A stretch of 64,000 bases of DNA from contig CAVQIT010000008.1 in assembly GCA_963712655.1 (NCBI GenBank), positions 992,001-1,056,000 of the forward strand. Direction: 5' to 3'. Made by a program: the position numbers and the translations under genes. Below the pieces are notes generated by a model. The model was given only the letters and a program-made list of their open reading frames with translations, was not told the origin of the DNA and did no database searches. Below, one piece after another: positions 28,444 to 36,864 of the stretch; the stretch's first letter is position 1; each line of letters starts with the position of its first letter. The stretch comes from Pollutimonas sp963712655. GTDB lineage: Bacteria; Pseudomonadota; Gammaproteobacteria; Burkholderiales; Burkholderiaceae_B.

Positions 28444-29136
28444 TCAGGCGATGGATTTGCGGGGCCTGCCTCGCGGCGCGGGGGCGATACGGCGCGATGC
28501 CCTGCTTTCAAGTTGGGCCAGGAATTCGGGTTCGCCCAGCACCCATTGGCCGAACAGGGCCTGTTCAATGCGCCTATGCTGCGCCGCCGACAAGCCCTGC
28601 GCCATGCGTTCCCGGTATTTGGCCTGGCGCGCAAATGGCGTATTGCCATCTTGCCAGTAGTCGATGTGGTCGGTGGCCAGCGCATCGTGTTGCGTGGGGG
28701 CGCCGATGTGTTCCGCCGCCGACGACCATGGCCAGCTTTCGGCTTTGTCCACATACAGCATTTGCACCGGCAGCGATTCCAGCCAGATCAAGGCCGGCAG
28801 CACCCAGCGTCCGGGTTCGATCAGCGCGCTTCGATACCGGCCCGCGAAAACCCGTCCGTGCCGCATGCGCGCGGCCATGCGCCGGCCCAGGGCTTGCATC
28901 AGCTTGGACAGGCGCTGCGCATCGGGTGGCGTGGCAAGCAAGGCGATGCGATCGTTCAGCAGCAGCCAGCCGTGCACCGCGACTTCGTACTCGCGGGCGT
29001 CTTGCCGCAGCCAGGCCTGCAACTGGTTCAGTTCGGCCTGCGGCGCGGGATCGGTGGGCGCAGCCAGCGGTCGCGCGAATTCCGCCTGCACAAGCTGCGG
29101 AATCTGGGGGGCATAAAGACGTGGCAATCGGGCCAT
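28444..29136 (-). CDS. REP-associated tyrosine transposase (RAYT) relative lacking catalytic motifs
   Basis: 230 residues from ATG 29136 (MARLPRLYAPQIPQ). The backbone matches the RAYT/Y1-transposase fold: MARLPR start, VHGWLLLNDRIALLATP where active members have a HAYVLMDNHVHLLLTP-like strand, LSKLMQALGRRMAARM, and GRVFAGRYRSALIEPGRWVLPALIWLESLPVQ. The HUH histidines are replaced (DRIA for the usual NHVH), and the catalytic tyrosine of the YIELNPV-like helix is W or absent. The gene is full length and undisrupted, so it may have been kept for a non-transposase role such as DNA binding. A decaying transposase is the alternative. Confidence 0.75.
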   Translation of the reverse strand: MARLPRLYAPQIPQLVQAEFARPLAAPTDPAPQAELNQLQAWLRQDAREYEVAVHGWLLLNDRIALLATPPDAQRLSKLMQALGRRMAARMRHGRVFAGRYRSALIEPGRWVLPALIWLESLPVQMLYVDKAESWPWSSAAEHIGAPTQHDALATDHIDYWQDGNTPFARQAKYRERMAQGLSAAQHRRIEQALFGQWVLGEPEFLAQLESRASRRIAPAPRGRPRKSIA

Positions 29137-29260
29137 GGCAGGCGATGTTTCCGGTGGGTCGGTGAATGCGGTGCAAACTCCATAATAATGGACTACTCTA
29201 ATTGATGATATGCAAGCCGGCATTGCCGCGGGTTTCGCCTGTTTACTTGGGAGTATGTCT

Positions 29261-31702
29261 ATGCAGTCTGGTCAATCGGGTCAAAAAGCGGTCGCGGATA
29301 CCGCTGGATTCCACATACGCAGGGTGGCGGTGTGCGGCGCCGGCGTCATGGGCGCGCAGATTGCCGCGCATTGCGTGAATGCAGGGGTGCCGGTGGTGCT
29401 GTTCGATCTGCCGGCCAAAGAGGGCGACAAGAACGGCATTGCCAAGCGCGCCATTGCGCAGTTTGCCAAGTTGAATCCGGCGCCCTTGGGCGTTCCTGAA
29501 TTGGCTGCCTCGATTACTCCGGCCAATTACGAAGACGACCTGCATCGCCTGGCCGAGTGCGACCTGATCATCGAAGCGATCGCCGAGCGCCTGGACTGGA
29601 AGCGCGACCTTTACCATAAGCTGGCGCCCGCCATCAAGCACGACGCCATCATCGCCAGCAATACGTCCGGATTGTCGATTACCGATCTTGCGGCGGCATT
29701 GCCGCAAGCGCTGCGGCCTCGCTTTTGCGGTGTGCATTTTTTCAATCCACCGCGTTATATGGCCCTGGTCGAACTGATTCCCACCGCCGATACCGAGCCG
29801 CTGCTGCTGGACTTGCTGGAAACTTTTCTTGTATCGCAACTGGGCAAGGGAGTGGTGCGGGCCAAAGACACGCCCAACTTTGTCGGCAATCGTATCGGCG
29901 TGTTCGGCATTTTGTCGGTGTTTGCGCAGGCCGGGAAATTCGGCTTGCCGTATGACTTGGTCGACGAGCTGACCGGCGCGCGTCTGGGGCGGGCCAAGTC
30001 GGGCACCTTCCGCACGGCCGATGTCGTGGGCCTGGACACGCTGGCGCATGTCATAGGCACCATGCAAGATCAATTGCCGCAAGATCCTTTCCATGCGCAT
30101 TTTGGCGTGCCGCCGGTGGTGGCCGGCCTGATAGAAAAAGGCGCCCTGGGCCAGAAAACCGGCGCCGGCTTTTACCGCAAGGAAGGCAAGGCCATACTGC
30201 GGCTGGATCCGGCCAGGCAAGACTACGTGGCCGCCGGCGCCAAGATCGATGAGGCGGTAGCGGCCATTCTGGCCGACCGCGATCCCGCCAAGAAGCTGAA
30301 AGCCTTGCACGATTCCGATCATCCTCAAGCGCAGTTTTTGTGGTCTGTATTGCGCGATGGTTTCCATTACAGCGCGGTTCACCTGGCCGATATTGCCGAT
30401 ACGGCGCGGCAGGTCGACCTGGCCATGAAATGGGGCTTCGGCCACGCCCAAGGGCCGTTCGAAATCTGGCAGGCAGCGGGCTGGCGCGACGTGGCCAATT
30501 GGATTTCCGATGACATCAAAGCCGGCAAAACCATGTCCGGCGCGCTTTTGCCGGAATGGGTCACTCGCGGTCCGGTATGGGAGGCGCAGGGTGTGCACAC
30601 GCCCGCCGGCTCGTGGAACCCGCGGGAAAAACGTTTTGAAGGGCGCAGCGCCCTGCCTGTGTACCAGCGGCAAATCGGCGCGCCCCGGCTCGTGGGCGAA
30701 GCCGCCAGCCTGGATGCGCCGGTGATATACGAAAACGACGTAGTCCGTTGCTGGACGCTGCCCGCACCGCATCCGCGGGATGTTCTGATTGTGTCGTTCA
30801 AGACCAAAATGCATACGCTCAGCCCGGAGGTGGTGCGCGGCATTGTGCATGCCGTCGATCTGGCCGAGGCGTCGTTCAAGGCACTGGTTATCGGCCAGGC
30901 GGATGATCCTTTTTCGGCCGGCGCCGACCTGAAAGTCATGCTGCCCGCCTTCGAGCAAGGCGGCGTCGGCGCCGTGGAACCGATAGAGCGCGAAATGCAA
31001 GACATGGTCTTGCGCCTGCGTTATGCCCAGGTCCCGGTGGTGGCGGCCCTGGCCGGGTTGGCCTTGGGTGGCGGTTGCGAACTGTCGGTGCATTGCGCGC
31101 GGCGCGTGGCGCATTTCGAAACCTATATTGGCCTGGTTGAAGCGGGCATAGGGCTGGCGCCCGGCGCCGGCGGCCTGACATTCTGCGCGCGCCGGGCCGC
31201 CGAGCTGCAGGCTGAAGCCGCGCCCGACGCCCCTTTGCTGGCCTTTGTCAAAAAATTCGCCTTGGCGGTCGCCGGCGCCCAGGTGTCGAAATCGGCGCTG
31301 GAGGCTCGCAAGATAGGCTATTTGCAATCATCGGATCCCATCGTCATGAACCGCCACGAATTGCTGTATGTGGCGGTTCGCACCGCGCATGCCCTGGCCG
31401 AAAGCGGCTGGCGCCCGCCGCTGCCGCAGCGCTTTCCGGTCGTCGGCCGCGACGGTTTCGCCACGCTCAAGGCGCAATTGCTCAATATGAAAGTGGGCGG
31501 ATATATTTCCGACTACGACTACGTGGTGGCCGGAGAAATAGCGCAAGTGCTATGCGGGGGCGATGTCGATCCAGGCTCCATGGTGGATGAGGCCTGGATG
31601 CTCAAGCTCGAACGCGCCGCCTTCCTGAGCCTGCTGGTCCAAGCTAAAACCCAAGAGCGCATTGCGGGCATGTTGAAAACCGGCAAGCCGGTACGCAATT
31701 AA
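29261..31702 (+). CDS. Bifunctional 3-hydroxyacyl-CoA dehydrogenase / enoyl-CoA hydratase (FadN-type order)
   Basis: 813 residues from ATG 29261, preferred over ATG 29255 because TTGGGAG at 29247-29253 gives proper spacing only to the former. The dehydrogenase half comes first (VAVCGAGVMGAQIAAHCVNAG, then SNTSGLSI, HFFNPPRYMALVE and DTPNFVGNRIG). The crotonase half follows (VIGQADDPFSAGADL, AGLALGGGCELSVH, EAGIGLAPGAGG). This order is the reverse of FadB and typical of FadN-like proteins. It carries out steps two and three of fatty acid beta-oxidation in the cytoplasm. The thiolase gene 84 bp downstream completes the cycle; no acyl-CoA dehydrogenase is adjacent. Confidence 0.93.
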   Translation: MQSGQSGQKAVADTAGFHIRRVAVCGAGVMGAQIAAHCVNAGVPVVLFDLPAKEGDKNGIAKRAIAQFAKLNPAPLGVPELAASITPANYEDDLHRLAECDLIIEAIAERLDWKRDLYHKLAPAIKHDAIIASNTSGLSITDLAAALPQALRPRFCGVHFFNPPRYMALVELIPTADTEPLLLDLLETFLVSQLGKGVVRAKDTPNFVGNRIGVFGILSVFAQAGKFGLPYDLVDELTGARLGRAKSGTFRTADVVGLDTLAHVIGTMQDQLPQDPFHAHFGVPPVVAGLIEKGALGQKTGAGFYRKEGKAILRLDPARQDYVAAGAKIDEAVAAILADRDPAKKLKALHDSDHPQAQFLWSVLRDGFHYSAVHLADIADTARQVDLAMKWGFGHAQGPFEIWQAAGWRDVANWISDDIKAGKTMSGALLPEWVTRGPVWEAQGVHTPAGSWNPREKRFEGRSALPVYQRQIGAPRLVGEAASLDAPVIYENDVVRCWTLPAPHPRDVLIVSFKTKMHTLSPEVVRGIVHAVDLAEASFKALVIGQADDPFSAGADLKVMLPAFEQGGVGAVEPIEREMQDMVLRLRYAQVPVVAALAGLALGGGCELSVHCARRVAHFETYIGLVEAGIGLAPGAGGLTFCARRAAELQAEAAPDAPLLAFVKKFALAVAGAQVSKSALEARKIGYLQSSDPIVMNRHELLYVAVRTAHALAESGWRPPLPQRFPVVGRDGFATLKAQLLNMKVGGYISDYDYVVAGEIAQVLCGGDVDPGSMVDEAWMLKLERAAFLSLLVQAKTQERIAGMLKTGKPVRN

Positions 31703-31785
31703 GGTGGAAACCATGGCGCGCGATCCGGCGCAAGCGGACGGCGGGTCGACAGGACATCCAGGCAGGATTTAAAAAGGAATCAGGC

Positions 31786-32982
31786 ATGACTATATTGCAG
31801 CAAGCATATATCGCCGCGGCTACGCGCAGTCCCATCGGCAAGGCGCCGCGCGGCATGTTGTCGCATACCCGGCCCGATGATTTGCTGGCCTTGGTGATCC
31901 AGGGTTTGCTGGCGCAAACGCCTACGCTGGATCCGGCCGCAATCGAAGACGCCATTGTCGGCTGCGCCATACCGGAAGGCCCGCAAGGCCTGAATGTGGC
32001 GCGCATAGGCGCCTTGCTGGCGGGCTTGCCTTCATCGGTGGCCGGCGTTACGGTCAATCGCTTTTGCGCCTCCGGCCTTACCGCGATTGCCATGGCGGCC
32101 GACCGGATTCGCGTCGGCGAGGCCGATGTCATCATCGCCGCCGGCACCGAGTCGATGAGCCTGGTGCCGACCATGGGGGTCGGCACCTCGTTCAGTCCGG
32201 GAATATTCCAGCGCGATGAAAACCTGGGTATTGCCTACGGCATGGGCCTGACCGCGGAACAGGTCGCCCTGCGCTGGAAGGTATCGCGCGAAGATCAGGA
32301 CGCGTTTGCCTTGCGTTCAAACCAGCGGGCCATTGCGGGCCAGCAGGCTGGCGAATTCGCCGACGAAATCCTGCCCATTGATGTGGTAAGCCGCCGGCCC
32401 GACCTTGAAAGCGGGGAAGTGGCGGTGAGCCACAGAACGGTCGCCCTCGACGAGGGCCCGCGCGCCGACACCAGCCTGGAAGCTTTGGCTAAATTGCGTC
32501 CGGCTTTTGCCGCCGGGGGCAGCGTCACCGCGGGCAACAGTTCGCAACTATCCGATGGGGCGGGGGCTTTGCTGGTCGTGTCGGAGCGCGCCCTGAAAAC
32601 TCACAACCTGACACCCCTGGCGCGTTTTGTATCGTTCGCGGTCAAGGGCGTGCCGCCCGAAATCATGGGCATAGGGCCCAAGGAAGCCATCCCGCACGCG
32701 CTGAGGCTGGCCGGCCTGAAGCTGGACCAAATGGGCTGGATAGAACTCAATGAAGCGTTTGCCGCGCAATCGTTGGCGGTTATACGCGACCTGGGTTTGA
32801 ATCCGGATATCGTCAACCCCCTGGGCGGCGCGATCGCCCTGGGCCATCCGCTGGGCGCCACGGGCGCTATCCGGGCGGCAACGCTCATTCACGGATTGCG
32901 CCGGCGCAATCTGGATTACGGCATGCTGACCATGTGCGTGGGTACCGGCATGGGCGCGGCGGGGATTTTCGAGCGGGTATAG
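31786..32982 (+). CDS. Acetyl-CoA acyltransferase (thiolase), partner of the FadN-type gene
   Basis: 398 residues from ATG 31786 with AAGGAA upstream. The thiolase nucleophile cysteine lies in VNRFCASGLTAIAMAA, the His in ELNEAFAAQSLAV/GGAIALGHPLGATGAIR and the acid/base cysteine in MLTMCVGTGMGAAGIFERV. It thiolytically releases acetyl-CoA from 3-ketoacyl-CoA. Probably co-transcribed with the preceding gene; the pair ends at a hairpin shared with the convergent IclR gene. It is only moderately similar by eye to the second thiolase at 49511. Confidence 0.93.
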   Translation: MTILQQAYIAAATRSPIGKAPRGMLSHTRPDDLLALVIQGLLAQTPTLDPAAIEDAIVGCAIPEGPQGLNVARIGALLAGLPSSVAGVTVNRFCASGLTAIAMAADRIRVGEADVIIAAGTESMSLVPTMGVGTSFSPGIFQRDENLGIAYGMGLTAEQVALRWKVSREDQDAFALRSNQRAIAGQQAGEFADEILPIDVVSRRPDLESGEVAVSHRTVALDEGPRADTSLEALAKLRPAFAAGGSVTAGNSSQLSDGAGALLVVSERALKTHNLTPLARFVSFAVKGVPPEIMGIGPKEAIPHALRLAGLKLDQMGWIELNEAFAAQSLAVIRDLGLNPDIVNPLGGAIALGHPLGATGAIRAATLIHGLRRRNLDYGMLTMCVGTGMGAAGIFERV

Positions 32983-32999
32983 AAAGCCTGCCGCTGCCG

Positions 33000-33031
33000 G
33001 GCTATGTGCTTCACTTCAGTAGCACATAGCC
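33000..33031. terminator. Bidirectional hairpin between thiolase and IclR genes
   Basis: A perfect 11-bp stem GGCTATGTGCT/AGCACATAGCC (33000-33010/33021-33031) with a 10-nt loop lies between convergent genes. Its right half encodes the last residues of the IclR protein. It lacks a clear T tract on either side. Confidence 0.6.
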
Positions 33032-33819
33032 AGCTTGTTCGCATACTGGCGCAGAAGCGGCAGAAGACTTTGAAGGTTTTTCAGGTTCACCCTGGCGCTT
33101 GGGACTGCTATAGCCAGCCCGAGCACTGGAAAGCCATCGGCATTGGGGATGGGTACGGCCAGCCCCAACACCCCCGGAAGATGTTCTTCGTTATCTATCG
33201 AGAACCCTTGCTTGGCGATGACGTCCAGCCCTGCTTCAAGCGTTGCGAGGTCTGTGATCGTGTTCTCGGTGTAATGCACCAGATTCATGGTTTTCAGATA
33301 TTTTTCGCGCTGGGGAAGAGGCAAATTGCTTAGCAGCAGCTTGCCTATGGCGGTGCAATGCAGGGGAACCTCGCTTCCTGGCTCCAGGCGAAGCGATAAG
33401 GGCCAATGAGCCTCTACCCGATCGATATATCGTATCCGGCCGGACGCGATCGCGCCGACATTGCAGGTTTCCTGCGCCGTCGAAGACAGCTCGCGCAGGA
33501 TTTCATGCGTTGGCCCGCGTTGTGTGGCGCGCGCTATGACGTTTAACGCCAGCTTCAGCAAACGATCCCCTTCTATCAATTGCCGCTGCTTTACATCCCG
33601 CTTTAAAAAATTCAGCCGGACGAGATTGCCGATGATGCGGTTTGTCGTCGGGCGCGGCAGTTTCAATTCTTCGGTTATATGCGCTGCCGACGGCGGATAG
33701 GCGGAGTTCATGATTATTTCAAGAACATCCAGGGATTTCGATAAGGCACCTGCATTATTGGCATCGGACGAATCGTCGGGTTTGGGGCTTATTGGCTTGG
33801 ACGGCATTACGTTTGGCAT
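33016..33819 (-). CDS. IclR-family transcriptional regulator
   Basis: 267 residues from ATG 33819. A winged-helix domain (about 25-90: ALSKSLDVLEIIMNSAYPPSAAHITEEL, RPTTNRIIGNLVRLNFLKRD) is followed by the IclR effector domain (ETCNVGAIASGRIRYIDRVEA, LHCTAIGKLLLS, GFSIDNEEHLPGVLGLAVPI). It is divergent from the sulfonate/ThDP operon across 334 bp and is the likely local regulator of that operon. The effector is unknown; a C3 sulfonate or its product would fit the context. It could instead control the beta-oxidation pair, but those genes converge on it. Confidence 0.9.
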   Translation of the reverse strand: MPNVMPSKPISPKPDDSSDANNAGALSKSLDVLEIIMNSAYPPSAAHITEELKLPRPTTNRIIGNLVRLNFLKRDVKQRQLIEGDRLLKLALNVIARATQRGPTHEILRELSSTAQETCNVGAIASGRIRYIDRVEAHWPLSLRLEPGSEVPLHCTAIGKLLLSNLPLPQREKYLKTMNLVHYTENTITDLATLEAGLDVIAKQGFSIDNEEHLPGVLGLAVPIPNADGFPVLGLAIAVPSARVNLKNLQSLLPLLRQYANKLAMCY

Positions 33820-34001
33820 GTTTTTTAAAGTTGTTCAGGGTGTGCTGGGGTCAGTGTGGCGTTGAATGCTAACGCGGTCAAGCCGCTTCGTCGACGCCTG
33901 GGTTCCTCGCCGCCGGCCTGCGGTGCGCCCTGAGAACGACTATGGCAGGGAAACTCCACCGACATCTGACGGGTTTTGAATTATTTCTTTTTCTTGTTTT
34001 C

Positions 34002-34039
34002 ATATCGTTATATGATATTATTAAAATCAATAAACGATA
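34002..34039. promoter_or_regulatory. Candidate IclR operator upstream of the E1 operon
   Basis: In the 334-bp IclR/E1 gap, an AT-rich segment contains the palindrome ATATC-N7-GATAT (34002-34018). It also contains a wider inverted pair TATCGTT (34003-34009) and AACGATA (34033-34039). The site lies 115-150 bp before the E1 start and may overlap its promoter. The rest of the gap shows nothing else. Confidence 0.45.
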
Positions 34040-34153
34040 CGAATTTTTCGATGGTGTTTTGATCCCAATGCGGATTGCTCGCTTCGATGGTGGGTAATCG
34101 ATAAGGAACGGGCGGAAAGACGGCCGGCAACAAAAAGCAAGGAGACGGTTTAC

Positions 34154-36343
34154 ATGGCATTCCAAATGGTGAGCCTAGAAACGAAAACCCCCTGGTGGCG
34201 CCTGGAGGCGGATGACGCTTCCGCACAAGCCACGGATCCCGTTGAATTGATCAGGATGCTTGAACAGCTTGTGCTGATACGGCGATTCGAGGAAAGGCTG
34301 TTAAGGCTAAGCGTCAACGGCATACTCCACGGCCCGGCGCACTCCAGTATTGGGCAAGAAGGAGGCGCGGTAGGGGCCATGTCAATGTTGCACACGGGCG
34401 ACAAGATCAACGGCACGCACCGGATGCATCACCAGTTTCTTGCCAAGGCTTTGAATTTCGCCACGCCGGAAAACTATTCCGTGCTCAAGCAGGGCATTCC
34501 CGAAGGCTTCCAGGATGTGGTTTACCGGACTTACGCCGAGATTCTCGGCCTGCGTCCAGGGTACTGCGGCGGCCGCGGCGGCTCCATGCACTTGCGTTTC
34601 CCGCAAGCCGGCATTCTGGGGTCGAATGCCATTGTCGGCGGGAACCCGCCTCACGCCGTGGGGTATGCGCTGGCGGACAAGCTGCGCGGCCGTGGCGATG
34701 TCTCAGTGGCTTTCTTTGGCGACGGCGCTATGCAGAATGGATCATCCTATGAGTCGATGAATCTCGCCGCGTTGTACAGCACTCCCACTATTTTCTTTGT
34801 GGAAAACAATCTGTTTGCGGTCTCCACCCATATTTCCGAGCAGACTCGGGAAACTCGTCTCTCCGCCCGAGGCTTGTCGCTGGGTGTTCCGTCGATCGAG
34901 TTCGATGGCATGGATGTGATGGCGGCGCGGCTGGCCATGGGGGAAGCCAAAAAAATCATCGAGCGCGATGGCGGCCCCGTGCTGCTGGAGGCCCGCACAT
35001 ACCGGCACTTGCATCAGTCGGGGGCGCTTCGGGGCAGCGCATTCGGCTACCGGGAAAAAGCCGACGAGCAAGAGTGGCTGGAAAGAGACCCGCTGCGGAC
35101 TTTTCCCGCTCAACTGGAGAGATTGGGCGTGATCGGCGGCGAGGCCATGGGACTGATAGAAGCCCGAGTCGATGGCCTGCTGAGCGGCGCCTTGAGCCGT
35201 CTCATCGAGAACTACGGCGATGAGAAAGCGGAACGGATTTTTCCCGCATTATGGCCGGATCCGGGGCAAGTCGACGAGGGTATCCGGGGCGATCTGGGCG
35301 AGTTGGCGGCGTATCGGAAAAGCGAGCTCGAAGATATGCCGCCGGACGATCTGGAGCAGGCAAAATTCCTGGACGTTATGTCCACGGCCATGCTGCGCAA
35401 TATGGAGCGCTTCGACAATATAGTCATCCTTGGCGAAGACGTGCATAGACTGCGCGGCGGAACGGCGGGGGCCACCAAAAATATCGGCGAGCGATTCCCT
35501 GAGCGCTTGATTGGAACTCCGATTTGCGAGAACGGCTTCACTGGAATGGCTCTAGGCGCCGCGCTCAACGGCATGCGCCCTGTCGTTGAAATCATGTATC
35601 CCGATTTTGCCTTGGTGGCGGCCGACCAGTTGTTTAATCAGGTTGCGAAAGTCCGCCATATGTTCGGGGGAGCTTTCCCTGTGCCTATCGTCGTGCGCAG
35701 CCGGGTATCGGCGGGAACCGGCTATGGGTCGCAGCATTCCATGGACGCCAGCGGGTTGTTCGCGTTGTATCCTGGCTGGCGCATTCTCGCCCCAACCCGC
35801 CCTTATGACTATATAGGCTTGCTGAACGCCGCCATCGCTTGCGATGATCCGGTCTTGATCGTCGAGTACAACGACCTTTTCAAGAAAACCGGAAACGTGC
35901 CCATCTCGGATTGGGACTATATCGTGCCTATCGGCAAAGCCAGGATTGCTCGTCCCGGCAGCCGCTGCACGATACTCGCTTACGGCCCCATGGTTGATAT
36001 TTGCTGCGACGTTTCGACGCGCTGCAATGTTGACGCGGAGGTCATCGATTTGCGCACGCTGGACCCGGCAGGGCTGGATTGGGAAACCATAGAAAACAGC
36101 GTCAAGCGAACCAATGCCTTGATGGTGGCGGAGCAAACCGCCCGGGGTACATCGATAGGCTCGCGCATTGTCAGCGATGCGCAGCATAGGCTGTTCGACT
36201 GGCTGGATCACGAAATTGTCCATGTCAGCGGCGCGCAGGCTTCCCCGGTGGTTTCCAAGGTGCTCGAACAGGCGGCGCTTGCCGGCGCCGGCTCTGTTGA
36301 AACCGCACTGCTGGCGCTCGACGCGCGGCGCGGGCGCGCCTGA
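34154..36343 (+). CDS. Fused alpha/beta thiamine-diphosphate E1 component (acetoin/2-oxoacid dehydrogenase type)
   Basis: 729 residues from ATG 34154 (AAGGAG nine bases upstream). Residues about 30-330 are the E1-alpha half: PAHSSIGQEGGAVGAM, GGRGGSMHL, and the ThDP motif GDGAMQNG (189-196) ending in VENN (216-219). Residues about 400-729 are the E1-beta half: VILGEDVHRLRGGTAGATKNI, PICENGFTGMALGAAL, MYPDFALVAADQLFNQ, APTRPYD. Usually the two halves are separate AcoA/AcoB or PdhA/PdhB chains. A lipoyl protein is encoded three genes downstream, and no E3 is visible. The surrounding hps-like genes suggest it cleaves a sulfonated hydroxyketone or oxoacid, which is inference. Confidence 0.85.
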   Translation: MAFQMVSLETKTPWWRLEADDASAQATDPVELIRMLEQLVLIRRFEERLLRLSVNGILHGPAHSSIGQEGGAVGAMSMLHTGDKINGTHRMHHQFLAKALNFATPENYSVLKQGIPEGFQDVVYRTYAEILGLRPGYCGGRGGSMHLRFPQAGILGSNAIVGGNPPHAVGYALADKLRGRGDVSVAFFGDGAMQNGSSYESMNLAALYSTPTIFFVENNLFAVSTHISEQTRETRLSARGLSLGVPSIEFDGMDVMAARLAMGEAKKIIERDGGPVLLEARTYRHLHQSGALRGSAFGYREKADEQEWLERDPLRTFPAQLERLGVIGGEAMGLIEARVDGLLSGALSRLIENYGDEKAERIFPALWPDPGQVDEGIRGDLGELAAYRKSELEDMPPDDLEQAKFLDVMSTAMLRNMERFDNIVILGEDVHRLRGGTAGATKNIGERFPERLIGTPICENGFTGMALGAALNGMRPVVEIMYPDFALVAADQLFNQVAKVRHMFGGAFPVPIVVRSRVSAGTGYGSQHSMDASGLFALYPGWRILAPTRPYDYIGLLNAAIACDDPVLIVEYNDLFKKTGNVPISDWDYIVPIGKARIARPGSRCTILAYGPMVDICCDVSTRCNVDAEVIDLRTLDPAGLDWETIENSVKRTNALMVAEQTARGTSIGSRIVSDAQHRLFDWLDHEIVHVSGAQASPVVSKVLEQAALAGAGSVETALLALDARRGRA

Positions 36344-36372
36344 AAAACAACCATTTCGCAGGAGACTATCAG

Positions 36373-36825
36373 ATGAGGCTCAACGATCCGCTGCTTGCCG
36401 CGCATCACACGGCAATCTGCATTAACGATTTTGATCGGGCTAAACGGTTTTATGTCGATTTCCTCGGCTTCGCCATAGAAGGCGAAATGGACAATCGTGA
36501 TGAGGCGGCGCTTGGCGAGGTTGTCGGCTTGCCTGACGCTGTGGTGCGATGGGCCATGCTGGCGCGCGGCAGCCATCGGCTGGAGCTTTTCAAATACTAC
36601 GCGCCTCAAGGCGAAACGCGGGCGCGCCGGCAATGCGATTTTGGCTACAACCATTTTGCATTTGTAGTCAAGGATGTGGACTCGGTGTACCAGCAAGTCA
36701 AGCGCGCCGGCTACGAGACGCTGTCGCCGCCCAGGGTTTTGCGCAATGGCCGGTCCAAAGTTTTCTATGTCGCCGAACCGGAAGGCGCAATCACCGAATT
36801 CCTGGAGTTTCCGCAAGCAGGCTGA
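36373..36825 (+). CDS. VOC-family (glyoxalase-like) protein
   Basis: 150 residues from ATG 36373 with AGGAGA upstream. A single vicinal-oxygen-chelate unit pair is visible: AAHHTAICINDFDRAKRFYVDFLGF, then SHRLELFKYY, GYNHFAFVVKDVDSVYQQVK and ITEFLEFP. Candidate metal ligands are His in HHTAI, Glu in LELF, His in YNHFAF and Glu in TEFLE, so it should bind a metal. VOC enzymes isomerise, open or epimerise vicinal oxygenated substrates; an epimerase or isomerase step on the sulfonate intermediate is possible. It lies between E1 and the reductase in one operon. Confidence 0.85.
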   Translation: MRLNDPLLAAHHTAICINDFDRAKRFYVDFLGFAIEGEMDNRDEAALGEVVGLPDAVVRWAMLARGSHRLELFKYYAPQGETRARRQCDFGYNHFAFVVKDVDSVYQQVKRAGYETLSPPRVLRNGRSKVFYVAEPEGAITEFLEFPQAG

Positions 36826-36864
36826 GCCGGCGTGCTGGATGAACGAGAAATTTTCGGAGTCGAC

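Noticed and set aside
29243..31327. A 694-codon minus-strand frame opposite the FadN-type gene
   Set aside because: It is an antisense shadow caused by high GC at third positions; the plus-strand protein has every beta-oxidation motif.
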